Shown piece after piece: positions 1-8,903 of a stretch of 64,000 nucleotides of DNA (its first letter is position 1; each line of letters starts with the position of its first letter). Source of the stretch: a virus. A program made the position numbers and the translations under genes. The notes below the pieces were generated by a model. The model was given only the letters and a program-made list of their open reading frames with translations. It was not told the DNA's origin and did no database searches. The DNA lies in the IMG/VR virus record IMGVR_UViG_3300023273_000812, positions 1 through 64,000 of that record. One strand, written 5' to 3'.

Positions 1-1081
1 CAAAAGCTTTAACAATTTTGTGTATGCATTGATAGTAGTAGGCTGTGGGTGTCATACCTACTTTTTCACAGTTACGAAGAACAGACATAGCGGACATACA
101 AAACATCCCCGCCAGTTCATCGTATCTAATTGGGTGTGTTTGACTTTCAAGAATACTTATTAGTTTGGTTTTAAAAGTAGTGTCTAACAAGTATTGTTTA
201 ACAGCGTCGTTATGGTTCTTAATTAAAGGTTGTAGTAATCCGTTAAGGTTTTCTACACTCTTGTATAAAGTCTGGTCATCACACAAAGATGGAAGAATGT
301 CTTTTATATCTTTTATTGTAATAGTGTGTGTTAAAGGTAAAGTGCTTATATACTTCTGTATTCTAGGTAGTAGTACGGTTACATCTTGTTTTTGAATACA
401 GATACCATGTTTATTACAAAGGATTGTAACGGACCATCGACCAAAGGACTTACCGTTTTTATTAGTATAGCCGGCTTCGTTTAGTTTCTTAGTAATCTCA
501 GCATATGTCAAAGGTTGTTGTTCTAACAAGGATTTAATATAAGTTATGGATTCTGGGTCTTCTAGTTTAGGTTGTTCCTGTTGAACGATAACACTATCCT
601 CAAAGTTGATGTTAGTAACATCTGGTAGTAAGGTATAAGGATTAAACACTTGAGGGTCAAACTCACAGATTTCCTCTATTGGTGTAGGTTGTATCTTTCT
701 AAGACTTTGAACAGCCACAACACCTTTAACAGTTTGTACACCTCTAGTTTGTAGATAATAATTCAAACCATTACTAGACCAAGGTTTACCTTGAGTATTA
801 GTAATTCTTAAACTGTTTAGAATAGAACAAAGTGTATTGCTAGATATAAGTGTTTTACCATGTTCTTCTAAAACTAAACTCAAGTCTACTAAGGGTGCGT
901 CTATAAGGAAACTTAAAACTCTTTTTCTTTTAGGTAATGAGTTCTTAGTACGCATATAGTGAATAGTCTGTTTAGACACTTGTTTACCAAAAGACAACAG
1001 TTTAACCATGTCTTGGTCTTTATAGCCTTGTAGTGTATACTTCAGGATCTCAGTTTTTTGTTGTAAGTCCAGTTCTACCAT
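1..1081 (-). CDS. HTH-rich DNA-binding protein, C-terminus cut by window edge
   Basis: The minus strand is open from an ATG at 1081 to the window edge (360 codons seen, no stop reached). An AGGAG at 1087-1091 sits five bases before the ATG. Several helix-turn-helix-like segments are visible: one at the N-terminus (residues about 8-40, QGYKDQDMVKLLSFGKQVSK), one around residues 195-230 (LTYAEITKKLNEAGYTNKNG) resembling the helical segment that follows the catalytic domain in large serine recombinases, and one near the end (ELAGMFCMSAMSVLRN). No catalytic recombinase domain is seen in the part present. It is probably a regulator or DNA-binding accessory protein; function is unassigned. The phage promoter-like motif at 1107-1138 lies 26 bases upstream of the start. 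Confidence 0.8.
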   Translation of the reverse strand, partial: MVELDLQQKTEILKYTLQGYKDQDMVKLLSFGKQVSKQTIHYMRTKNSLPKRKRVLSFLIDAPLVDLSLVLEEHGKTLISSNTLCSILNSLRITNTQGKPWSSNGLNYYLQTRGVQTVKGVVAVQSLRKIQPTPIEEICEFDPQVFNPYTLLPDVTNINFEDSVIVQQEQPKLEDPESITYIKSLLEQQPLTYAEITKKLNEAGYTNKNGKSFGRWSVTILCNKHGICIQKQDVTVLLPRIQKYISTLPLTHTITIKDIKDILPSLCDDQTLYKSVENLNGLLQPLIKNHNDAVKQYLLDTTFKTKLISILESQTHPIRYDELAGMFCMSAMSVLRNCEKVGMTPTAYYYQCIHKIVKAF

Positions 1082-1106
1082 ATGTTCTCCTGTGGTTAGA
1101 TACAGA

Positions 1107-1138
1107 TATATACTAAAACACAAGAAAAAATTATAGGT
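1107..1138 (-). promoter_or_regulatory. Putative phage promoter (CCTATAA-N15-AGTATATA)
   Basis: Read on the minus strand: ACCTATAAT, exactly 15 bases, then AGTATATA, ending 26 bases before the ATG of the HTH gene at 1081. This is one of about ten copies in the window that share both boxes and the 15-base spacing. Confidence 0.6.
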
Positions 1139-1158
1139 TATTTTATATTTTTAAAAGT

Positions 1159-1404
1159 CTAGTTAACATACACCACTGTATCCCAAGGACCTAAGTGTTC
1201 TGGTGTAAGTACTACTCTATACTTACAATCTAGTAAGACAGTGTTCCAAGTGTCACTGTCAATCACCATTTGTGTAGAGAAGGGTATTCCTAAGTTTAAT
1301 TGTAGACAGCACACATACATAAACAATACCAAGTCTTCACACTCGAATTGTTTTAAATAGGCTGTGCCGTCTATTACGGTATATTGAAACTGTAGGAATC
1401 TCAT
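1159..1404 (-). CDS. Small hypothetical protein
   Basis: An 81-codon minus-strand frame fills the gap between the HTH gene at 1-1081 and the terminator at 1450-1493. The protein is not recognised. It is rich in hydrophobic and cysteine residues (FMYVCCLQLNLG) and has no signal peptide or clear domain. No convincing Shine-Dalgarno precedes the ATG; only GATGA is nearby. Its reading is supported mainly by length and by lying in an otherwise empty gap, so it could be a chance frame. Confidence 0.45.
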   Translation of the reverse strand: MRFLQFQYTVIDGTAYLKQFECEDLVLFMYVCCLQLNLGIPFSTQMVIDSDTWNTVLLDCKYRVVLTPEHLGPWDTVVYVN

Positions 1405-1449
1405 TCATCATTTATTGTATTAGTATTATCATATTTAATAAACAAATTA

Positions 1450-1493
1450 AAGGACCCACAACCTATAAACTTTTCCCTTAGGTTGGGGTCCTT
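1450..1493 (-). terminator. Rho-independent terminator
   Basis: An inverted repeat (AAGGACCC-CAACCT against AGGTTG-GGGTCCTT, one imperfect position) has a T-rich tract on its minus-strand 3' side. It lies just downstream of the gene ending at 1526. Confidence 0.75.
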
Positions 1494-1525
1494 AGTAGTA
1501 TTGTAGTTTATAACTGGGTTTAAAG

Positions 1526-1999
1526 TTATAATAAAACTTTGTAGTCTAGTGTAATGTAACCCTCGACATAAAAACCACCTTCAATGTCAAAAGCTGAGTA
1601 AACATCTAAGGATGTATATTCTGTGTCTTCTAACTGTTCGTTTAATATGTTCTCCACAAAACCAACAGCTTCCCTCTCACTTATATCGTAGACCTTGGTG
1701 TTAACAACAACACCCATTGGATAGTTATAATCTAAACGGGCCTCTATAGTAGTATCTGAGTCTACATAAACATCTGACACAAGGTATTGTATACCTAAAG
1801 CTTTCTTTTGTAGTAAGGTACTAAAACCTCTATTACTCTGGTAGAGTTGTAAGAAGTATTTATTTAAGTCCTTTTCAGACATACCTAAAGCTTCAGCTAA
1901 TACAATTGCTTGTTTTAGATGGGAGGAGGATCTGTCTCCGTTCCAGTTATTAAAAGTCTCTTGGAAAACTTGATCTAATTTTGGATCAATTTTGGTCAT
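1526..1999 (-). CDS. Paralogous small protein with QAxxLAxxL N-terminal motif (family A)
   Basis: A 157-residue protein with a good ribosome site (AAGGA, then ATG at 1999). The N-terminal segment LKQAIVLAEALGMSEKDL matches segments in the proteins at 14337, 17849, 18418, 19017 and 48037 (LVTQAIVLADSLPL and similar), which I call family A here. The rest is an alpha/beta, acidic sequence with no recognised catalytic motif. The gene stands alone between two terminators (1450-1493 downstream; 2050-2083 upstream, after the sheath gene). Function unknown. The shared helical N-terminus suggests a common docking or packaging role; that is inference. Confidence 0.8.
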   Translation of the reverse strand: MTKIDPKLDQVFQETFNNWNGDRSSSHLKQAIVLAEALGMSEKDLNKYFLQLYQSNRGFSTLLQKKALGIQYLVSDVYVDSDTTIEARLDYNYPMGVVVNTKVYDISEREAVGFVENILNEQLEDTEYTSLDVYSAFDIEGGFYVEGYITLDYKVLL

Positions 2000-2049
2000 A
2001 CTAGTAATCCTTGTTTTGTTAATTTATCTTCTACAATTTTATAAACAAA

Positions 2050-2083
2050 TAAAAAGGGGGGTCCTTTTACAAGACCCCCCTTA
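2050..2083 (-). terminator. Strong rho-independent terminator after the sheath gene
   Basis: A ten-base GC-rich stem (AAGGGGGGTC / GACCCCCCTT) is followed on the minus strand by TTTTTATTTG. It lies 23 bases beyond the sheath stop codon, as expected for a highly expressed structural gene. Confidence 0.9.
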
Positions 2084-2105
2084 GTTCAGGTTCCTTTAGT
2101 TCGGT

Positions 2106-5100
2106 TTACAAACTAGAACGAACATTGAAAGTAATTACAATGTAGATCAATGGGAACACTGGTTGGTAGTAGGCTTCCACTTCGATAGCCGTTGCATCCG
2201 TTTCAGATACTTTAGCACTAGCAGGAATAAAGGTAGCAATAATTTGGTTACCCACAAGTCCTTTAAGAGTAGCGTTTAACTGACCCTCGATTTGACTTGT
2301 AATCCCTGGTAAGAACTTAATACCAATGAAACGATCCAAAGTAGCACGGGCTTGTCTTTGAACTTCATCTGCAATAGTAATAACAGAAGGAGTTCTAGAC
2401 AAAGTGTTAGTCATGTCTGTTGTAAGACCGTGACGAACAGAAATAACCTGTCTGTCTTGTCCAATAACAGTCACACCTCTAACGGCCACTTGGTTTTGTG
2501 CTACAGCATCTAACTTACGAGCAACTTCATCAAATCCAACAATACGACCACGAGTCCAAGGAGTCGCAACATCAATTGTAGGACTTGCTCTGTTACCAGC
2601 CCAAGCGGCTGCTACATAAGTACCATCCACCAAGTAAGACTTAACAGAACCATCCGCTGCAGTTAAAGACAATGTAACAATGTCCGGATACATAATTCTC
2701 AAACGAGAACGCATAACGGCTTCTGCTATATTACCAACCTGTCTAGGTTGTGTTCCAGCACTAACACCAACAATCGCAGTTCTTTCCGCACGATAACGAA
2801 TAGAACTTTGAATGTCACAATGTCTAGCCAAGTATTGGAACATTGGTAAACTATCACCCCGCATAGGAACAATGTAGTTAGGATAAATACCACCAGGTAA
2901 AGACCCTTCTACTTCATCGATAGCCTTAATGTAAGCGTCAATAGAAGCAGAGTCCGGAGTACCATCGTTGTTAATGTCTTCATCCTTTTCTACTTGTTTA
3001 ATAGCAATGATTACGGCACCATTCAAGAACGCTAAGTAAGCACCTAAGGAAACAGGATTAGAAGGAGTCTTTTCACCAAACGCTTGTTCTACAGTCGCTT
3101 GTTTAGTGTAAATCTGACTACTAAAATCTTGTTTACGATAGTTGTACGACACATAGTAGATGTCTCCTACACTAGGTTCATTTCCACCACTTGCATAAGT
3201 AGTAACAACAGCCGAGTCTCCAACATTAACACCTAAAGTATTAGAAACAATTGTTTCTACTCCCGGTAAAGTATTAATAGGAAGATTGGAGTCTGTTGTA
3301 ACAACCTTACGAAGTTTGAAAGTGAAACTTTCACCTGTAGGATAACTAGCGCCACCAGGTCTTGGTAAAACAGTAAAAGTCAAACCAGTAACTAAGTCAC
3401 GATAGGTTTGTCCAACATTACCATCTTGTCCATTACCACTATTAAGTACAGAAGTATTAGCTGAACCCGAACCGTCAATAGGATCAGAAGATGTAACATA
3501 GAAACCATCTATGGATGGTTCACCAACATTACCTTCTCCACCAGTAACACCTAATCCAGTACCAGGTCTTGTTACAGAGTCTACAGCGGCTTCTACAATA
3601 GCAATAGAACTAGAAGTTCCAACACCAGAAGTACCTAAACTTTGTAAGTACAAGAACTCTCCACCAACACTATCACGAATAGTTTTAGCAATACCCACTT
3701 TAGTAAAGTAAGCAGACGCACCACCATCTGCCCAGTCGATTAAGTGCAATGCTATAGACGCTTGGTCGTGTGCCAAAAGAGCACTAACCAATGTTTCCAC
3801 TTCTACAACAGTTCTAAATACTTGTTCACCGGTATTGAATCCAAGTGTGTCGTTAGCAGAACCATTACCAATAGTAATAGAAGCATCTGAACTAGAACTA
3901 GCACCACGGAAACGGATACCCACACCTTCTTGCATTACCAATCCACTAGCCAAACCTTGAGCAACCATGGCCGCTTGGATTTGGTTTAAGACTGTATTCG
4001 CTGTACCAATAGGACCTAAAGGAACATCTGCAGATGTTGTAATAGCACCGCCAGTACCGTCTGTAAACTCAATAGTTACAGGTACACCTTCGAAAGTAAA
4101 CTTAAAGATGTTACTTTGTGGGTTAGTTGAACTTGGACCATAGAAAGTTACTAAAGGTTGTCCACTACCGTCTTGTCCACCTTCAAGTCCAATGTGTGAA
4201 CTAATAGTAGGTTCCATAACTGTACCACGAATACCACTAACACCAATTTCGTTAGAAGTAAGACCACAGTTATTGTTTCCACTACCACCTAAGACTTGAA
4301 TAAAGGCTTGGTCTTGAACATATTGTCCATCCATAGAACCAGATTTTCCAGGTACAAGGCGGTTACGAAGAATAAGTCTATCATAACGCTTTTGTCCTGA
4401 GGCACCTGTAAGTGAGAACACACGAGCAATTTTACCATTAACAAGTTTGGCTTGTCCACCTTGTGCACTGTCAGTATCGAAACCTGCTAACACAGCAAAG
4501 TCACGAGCAGGAGTTCCATTAGTTACAAACTCCAAGAAACCACCGTCAGTATCTGTATGATCTGGAATCAAACTAAATACTAATCTTCCACTAGTATCGG
4601 CTTCTACTGTAATAATACAGGAAAGACCCGCTACACCAACTGCTGTGTTTACTGCAGTTTGAATAGCAGATACTAAGTCACTTACAGAACCATAAGTACT
4701 TGCGGGAATTGTGACAGAGATTGGAACAGAACCTTTAACGGAACCAGTGTAGTTAAGTTCAATTTGATCAAACTCACTCGCACTGATAACAGTAGGAGCC
4801 AAGAACTGTGTTACTCCAGTAATACTAGGAGCAGCATCTGGATTGTACAAGTGGAATACAGAAGTAGCATCGAAAGTACCACCATCAAGTGTTAACACAC
4901 CATTAACAGAGGCTGTAACAGTTCTAACTGTAGTACTTACACCAGTACCTCCTGTACACACAAGTTGCCAGCCTGCATACAGATTATCTGTATCACAAGG
5001 CATTTCCGAAGCGGGAATTGTAAGTGTGTTAAGACCACCCGCACTCGCTAATGCAAAGATACCTAAGGTGGCTTGGTTAATAGCTAAAGCATAGTAACCA

Positions 5101-7256
5101 ACATCTACAGTACCTGTAGCGATACAAGCCATAATAAGTTTACCATCAACAATAAACTCTAAGTTCTTATTAGTTTCGTCTACTACATAAGTAGTGTATC
5201 CACTAGAGGCTGTATACACAATCTCATTACTTACAAGTTGTGCGTGTATACCGCAACCTGCACCTGTTGGATCACTTAAGTCCACAAAGCCACCAGTAAC
5301 AGTAGACCCTTCAAACTCTACATCAAAATGGTCAGAACCATTAGAGATAAGATAGTAAGGACCTGTACCTGGTACAGTGTATTTAGCCAATGTTGCATCT
5401 TGACTGTCGAATGTAACAGTTACATCTTCTTCTACTGAACCTTGATAAAAGTTAGTATTAAAAGGTGTTTCTACACGACAATCAGGAAGTCTTTCTGTAC
5501 CACTTGGAAACTGTAATTCGATAGTAGCCAACCCACTGGACTTAGATCCAAATTGTGGTGTTACTAAGGCATTACTGTTTTCGTCTGTGATAGTATAAGT
5601 ACCAACACCACTTGCTCCAGCCGTATTACTAACAATAGAGTACTCTAGGTCTACTAATGTGTTGTAATAGAATGTAGCGTATACTGTGGCCCCTACAGGT
5701 ACTGCTTGTGCTAAAGTGATAGTATTGGTTTCACTATCAACCTTAGTTACTTGTACACGACCACGATTAACAGCGTCTTCTACAGAGAATCCCCAATAAG
5801 CCCAAACCAGGTCTGGTCTATTGGTTGGAAGATCGTAACGACCATTAGATACTTTGTTGTATGTATCAGAAGACAGAGGAGTATTTCTACCATTACCCGT
5901 TGTGGCTTGTAAAGGTAAAGTGAACTCTTTACGACCTTCTACTGCAGGAGAAGTTGCTGTATTTACAACGGCTGTACATTCTGCTAAGTATTGTCTAACA
6001 TCTACCAAAGAAGAGGTAACTTGTGTTCCATCGAAGAAGTTGTAACCCAAAGTGTGAACACCAGACTCAACAGTACTAGCAGTACCCCAAAGGATTAAGT
6101 CGTCCTTTAGAATAAAGTCCGCACCGGCTGTGTAATCCTGACGATCTGGTGTAATACCACATTGTGTGATTTGAGTAACACCACGATGTGCCAGATAATC
6201 AAAAGTGTCCTGCCAAGAGTTAAAGTAATACTGACAAGATACAGTATCTCCAACCTTTGGAGCGAAAGGTAAAGTAATAGCACCAGATTGTCCATCTACT
6301 GAAGTAGGGATTACTTGGATACCGTTTACTTTAACTGTTACATCCGCGGGATCTGTTGAGGTAATACCACCATTAGAACCATCTACGATAGGTCTTTGGA
6401 ATGTGTAGAACACATTATTTCTTGGAGTAGTTTGTCCTAGAGTAAGTCCTAATGTAGTATTAGCAGACCCGTTAAGGATTTCAATACTATTATCAGCACT
6501 TAATACTACAACAGTTTCTCCAAAGTTATTAACTGCAGTAGAACCACTTAAGGAAGTACTACCACTACCACCATTAATAAAAGCAGCGATTTGAGCGGCT
6601 GTCCAAGGAGCACCTGCTGCACTTGGAAGAATTGTAATGTCCAAAGTAGTTTGGTTATCTACCAAGATTTTAAGAGTGTCGTTTACACCTTGTGTGATTA
6701 CAAAAGGTTCACCTTTTGCTCCGTAAATAATAGGTGCTTGGGATGTAACTTGTTCAGACAAGTTATCCGTAATCAAAGTGTCTGTTCTATTAAAGAAGTA
6801 AGTAACTCTTACTTCGTCACCTAAACTAGGAGAAGTAGAAAGTTTTAAAATACCTTTAGAACCGTCAATAGCCAGAACTACTACGGGTTCATTATTAATA
6901 GTTACAGAAACACTACCGGTATCTTTTGCAGTAGTTCCTGAACCGTCTCCTGTTACAATAGGAAAATGTTTAACTTGAATACGATCCAAGTTACCATCAA
7001 AAGCACCTAAAGTTACATTACCAGTTTGGGAAATACTAACAACAGCACGACCTGTTTCATCTTCTTGAACAATGCGTTGGTCTACTGAAGAAGAAGAACC
7101 ACGAACAAGTTCAAGTTGATTTTGTGTTAAGATTTCAGAGCCCGTTCCTACCAATAAAGGAATACGGACATTAGAGGCCACACCTTGTAAAGGGTCCTCA
7201 AAGTTTGTTTGGGTATACACACCGGGAGGGGCGTATATAGAACCTGGGAAAGTCAT
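2106..7256 (-). CDS. Giant tail sheath protein with repeated beta-domain insertions
   Basis: The protein has 1716 residues, against roughly 400-700 in most contractile sheaths. The N-terminus (MTFPGSIYAPPGVYTQ) and the last about 290 residues (SIDAYIKAIDEVEG onward, with GRIVGFDEVARKLDAVAQ, VISVRHGLTTD and LNATLKGLVGNQIIA) have the character of contractile-phage sheaths. The intervening region is beta-rich and internally repetitive. Residues about 98-165 and 288-353 align as duplicates (PIV.G...G.T..D...V.V..N, DG..G...L...P..GD.V...Y.FN...DT). Weaker copies lie near residues 470-535 and 1330-1370. A second repeat type ends NGSAN(T/D)TLG. Such modules would decorate the outside of the sheath tube. 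Expressed from AGGAG before the ATG, ending at a strong terminator. Confidence 0.92.
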   Translation of the reverse strand: MTFPGSIYAPPGVYTQTNFEDPLQGVASNVRIPLLVGTGSEILTQNQLELVRGSSSSVDQRIVQEDETGRAVVSISQTGNVTLGAFDGNLDRIQVKHFPIVTGDGSGTTAKDTGSVSVTINNEPVVVLAIDGSKGILKLSTSPSLGDEVRVTYFFNRTDTLITDNLSEQVTSQAPIIYGAKGEPFVITQGVNDTLKILVDNQTTLDITILPSAAGAPWTAAQIAAFINGGSGSTSLSGSTAVNNFGETVVVLSADNSIEILNGSANTTLGLTLGQTTPRNNVFYTFQRPIVDGSNGGITSTDPADVTVKVNGIQVIPTSVDGQSGAITLPFAPKVGDTVSCQYYFNSWQDTFDYLAHRGVTQITQCGITPDRQDYTAGADFILKDDLILWGTASTVESGVHTLGYNFFDGTQVTSSLVDVRQYLAECTAVVNTATSPAVEGRKEFTLPLQATTGNGRNTPLSSDTYNKVSNGRYDLPTNRPDLVWAYWGFSVEDAVNRGRVQVTKVDSETNTITLAQAVPVGATVYATFYYNTLVDLEYSIVSNTAGASGVGTYTITDENSNALVTPQFGSKSSGLATIELQFPSGTERLPDCRVETPFNTNFYQGSVEEDVTVTFDSQDATLAKYTVPGTGPYYLISNGSDHFDVEFEGSTVTGGFVDLSDPTGAGCGIHAQLVSNEIVYTASSGYTTYVVDETNKNLEFIVDGKLIMACIATGTVDVGYYALAINQATLGIFALASAGGLNTLTIPASEMPCDTDNLYAGWQLVCTGGTGVSTTVRTVTASVNGVLTLDGGTFDATSVFHLYNPDAAPSITGVTQFLAPTVISASEFDQIELNYTGSVKGSVPISVTIPASTYGSVSDLVSAIQTAVNTAVGVAGLSCIITVEADTSGRLVFSLIPDHTDTDGGFLEFVTNGTPARDFAVLAGFDTDSAQGGQAKLVNGKIARVFSLTGASGQKRYDRLILRNRLVPGKSGSMDGQYVQDQAFIQVLGGSGNNNCGLTSNEIGVSGIRGTVMEPTISSHIGLEGGQDGSGQPLVTFYGPSSTNPQSNIFKFTFEGVPVTIEFTDGTGGAITTSADVPLGPIGTANTVLNQIQAAMVAQGLASGLVMQEGVGIRFRGASSSSDASITIGNGSANDTLGFNTGEQVFRTVVEVETLVSALLAHDQASIALHLIDWADGGASAYFTKVGIAKTIRDSVGGEFLYLQSLGTSGVGTSSSIAIVEAAVDSVTRPGTGLGVTGGEGNVGEPSIDGFYVTSSDPIDGSGSANTSVLNSGNGQDGNVGQTYRDLVTGLTFTVLPRPGGASYPTGESFTFKLRKVVTTDSNLPINTLPGVETIVSNTLGVNVGDSAVVTTYASGGNEPSVGDIYYVSYNYRKQDFSSQIYTKQATVEQAFGEKTPSNPVSLGAYLAFLNGAVIIAIKQVEKDEDINNDGTPDSASIDAYIKAIDEVEGSLPGGIYPNYIVPMRGDSLPMFQYLARHCDIQSSIRYRAERTAIVGVSAGTQPRQVGNIAEAVMRSRLRIMYPDIVTLSLTAADGSVKSYLVDGTYVAAAWAGNRASPTIDVATPWTRGRIVGFDEVARKLDAVAQNQVAVRGVTVIGQDRQVISVRHGLTTDMTNTLSRTPSVITIADEVQRQARATLDRFIGIKFLPGITSQIEGQLNATLKGLVGNQIIATFIPASAKVSETDATAIEVEAYYQPVFPLIYIVITFNVRSSL

Positions 7257-7295
7257 TTTAAACTCCTAGTTTAAAGTACAAGAAAAAGGATCTAA

Positions 7296-7339
7296 CCACG
7301 ATAGTGGAACTAATACTCTTAGTTAATAGAAAGAGTATT
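7296..7339. repeat. Two short inverted repeats upstream of the sheath gene
   Basis: CCAC-GATA-GTGG at 7296-7307 and AATACTCTT...AAGAGTATT at about 7311-7339 lie in the leader between the zinc-ribbon gene and the sheath gene. Neither is followed by a T-tract on the minus strand, so they look more like mRNA processing or stabilising hairpins than terminators. Confidence 0.35.
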
Positions 7340-7359
7340 GTGTTTAATATACACAAAGA

Positions 7360-7815
7360 TTATTGTTTATCTTTTTTAAACTTTTCAGAGAGTTTTTTAT
7401 TATAATCTTCAGCCAACGACCTATTTACATTAACCCTATCTATCTCTTGTTGTGTAAGTGTTCTGTACGAACCATCCCCTGTAGGTGTTAAGTGATCCAT
7501 ATGAACATCCCTACCACTTCTTCTTTCGTCTAAAGCTGTAGCAATTTTAACATCCCTTCTTTTATGAATCACTTCCCACTTCTGTTCAGCATCCCTACCT
7601 ATAACTTTATCGTAGTTATAATCAATACCAGACACTCCAGTGTTTTGAGGTATAGGACCTGTTGGTGTATGTTGAAAAGTAAAACTGGAACCGGAAACTT
7701 GTTTGTCTGCTAACTCATTACAACAAGTACAAGGGCAGGTTTCTCTTTGTGTAGTACTTCTTAGTTGTTCAAACTCTAAACCACAATGTGAACATAAGTA
7801 TTTATATCTAGGCAT
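7360..7815 (-). CDS. FmdB-like zinc-ribbon protein
   Basis: A 151-residue protein beginning MPRYKYLCSHCG. I chose the ATG at 7815 because GAGGATACTA precedes it; a longer frame to 7884 would add 23 residues overlapping the upstream gene and lacks a ribosome site. The N-terminus has CSHCG (C8, C11) and CPCTCC (C27-C32), the pattern of a small FmdB-type zinc ribbon. The C-terminal half is basic and charged with no recognised domain (ALDERRSGRDVHMDHLT, LSEKFKKDKQ). It overlaps the preceding gene's stop by eight bases and lies directly upstream of the sheath gene in transcription order. A structural-assembly or nucleic-acid role is possible but unproven. Confidence 0.75.
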   Translation of the reverse strand: MPRYKYLCSHCGLEFEQLRSTTQRETCPCTCCNELADKQVSGSSFTFQHTPTGPIPQNTGVSGIDYNYDKVIGRDAEQKWEVIHKRRDVKIATALDERRSGRDVHMDHLTPTGDGSYRTLTQQEIDRVNVNRSLAEDYNKKLSEKFKKDKQ

Positions 7816-8068
7816 TAGTATCCTCGTCCAGAAACCACTGATTATTTTTGTATACAATCCAAGTACAATCACTCTCAAAAACATCTAAATGAATCTTGTT
7901 CATAAGTGTTCGAGTAATACCTATCGTGTGTATAGAACTATTGTCCATACTAAGTTGAAAGTGTAAGTTATCCGCAACCTTTTCGGCTTTATAGTAATCC
8001 CTTAAAGCACATACAATTATAGGTTTAGAATGTTCGTTTGATGTATACCAAAGTAAATAAACTTTCAT
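7808..8068 (-). CDS. Small hypothetical protein
   Basis: An 86-residue acidic protein with a clear ribosome site (AGAGGAAAC, ATG at 8068). It looks like a compact alpha/beta fold (MKVYLLWYTSNEHSKP, a central helix DYYKAEKVADNLHF, and a C-terminal strand TWIVYKNNQWFLDED). No catalytic motif is visible. Its stop overlaps the zinc-ribbon gene's start, indicating translational coupling. Not recognised. Confidence 0.75.
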   Translation of the reverse strand: MKVYLLWYTSNEHSKPIIVCALRDYYKAEKVADNLHFQLSMDNSSIHTIGITRTLMNKIHLDVFESDCTWIVYKNNQWFLDEDTNA

Positions 8069-8094
8069 GTTTCCTCTTGTTTAAATAAGTATAC

Positions 8095-8892
8095 TCACTC
8101 ATCCAACAAGGTATAACTAAAAGTTTCTCTTCCTGTTTTCTCTACTTGTAGATGTGCCAGTTTTAACATCTTCTCAAAGTCGGCTAATCTTTTAAAGACC
8201 TGACAACCTGCAGACCACCTATTAACATTCTCACTTTCTCCATTAGCAGAAGACCTATGTATGTTAATACCGAAATATCCACTAGCAATAGTTTTTTCAC
8301 TACGGTCTAGAATACTATCTTTGTCACCATCCCTGTAAATCTTAACCTTACCAGACCTTTGACATAACGCTTCATACTTACCTTGATGTAGACCGAGTTT
8401 CCAAGTGTCTAAGTATTGTCCTTCTACTAAGATAGCCGTACCCACAACATAACTAGGATTCTCTAACCAGTATGTACCAGGATCTGTTGTACCTGGCCAA
8501 AAGTAAGAGTGCCATCCACCATCTGCGTAATAGTAACAACCTAATGTGTCGTCAAACTTATTAGACTGTGTTTCTTTAGAACGGATTCCAAATAACCAAA
8601 GTCTATATGGTTCATCCCATATCTCGTACCCTAACTTACGAGCCTTATCTAATATAGGGGGTAAAGGTGCTGTGGGTTCGTACTTAGTAGGGACTTGTAA
8701 TAAACCAGTCCAAGTATCTTCTCCTACAATGCCGTCTGATAATAAACCCTTATCTTGTTGAAACTTACACACAATTTTGTGTGTAGTAGGTCCGAAGTCC
8801 CCATCTACAGATAAAGTATAACCATGTTGTTTTAATAGTTTTTGTAGTTTTCTTACATCGGCACCTTTGTCGCCTTTCTTTAAAATGTCCAT
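8095..8892 (-). CDS. Peptidoglycan-binding lysin with L,D-transpeptidase-like C-terminal motif
   Basis: A 265-residue protein. Residues 3-65 form a PG_binding_1 domain (KKGDKGADVRKLQKLLKQHG, VDGDFGPTTHKIVCKFQ). The C-terminal part contains H212 and S227-A-G-C230 in an arrangement (NIHRSS...RWSAGCQVF) reminiscent of the HxnS(H/x)GC active site of YkuD L,D-transpeptidase-fold enzymes. Phage proteins with this layout are generally endolysins or tail-associated lysins. No signal peptide or membrane segment is seen, and no holin is apparent nearby. The gene is embedded in a tail-gene cluster, so a virion-associated lysin is as likely as a free endolysin. Ribosome site AGGAG is well placed. Confidence 0.75.
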   Translation of the reverse strand: MDILKKGDKGADVRKLQKLLKQHGYTLSVDGDFGPTTHKIVCKFQQDKGLLSDGIVGEDTWTGLLQVPTKYEPTAPLPPILDKARKLGYEIWDEPYRLWLFGIRSKETQSNKFDDTLGCYYYADGGWHSYFWPGTTDPGTYWLENPSYVVGTAILVEGQYLDTWKLGLHQGKYEALCQRSGKVKIYRDGDKDSILDRSEKTIASGYFGINIHRSSANGESENVNRWSAGCQVFKRLADFEKMLKLAHLQVEKTGRETFSYTLLDE

Positions 8893-8903
8893 TAAAAAAA
8901 CTC

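Noticed and set aside
2106-7256. Sheath reading frame as several fused or mis-assembled genes
   Set aside because: No internal ribosome sites or leader-like joints were seen, unlike the 48037-49638 frame, and sheath parts lie at both ends.
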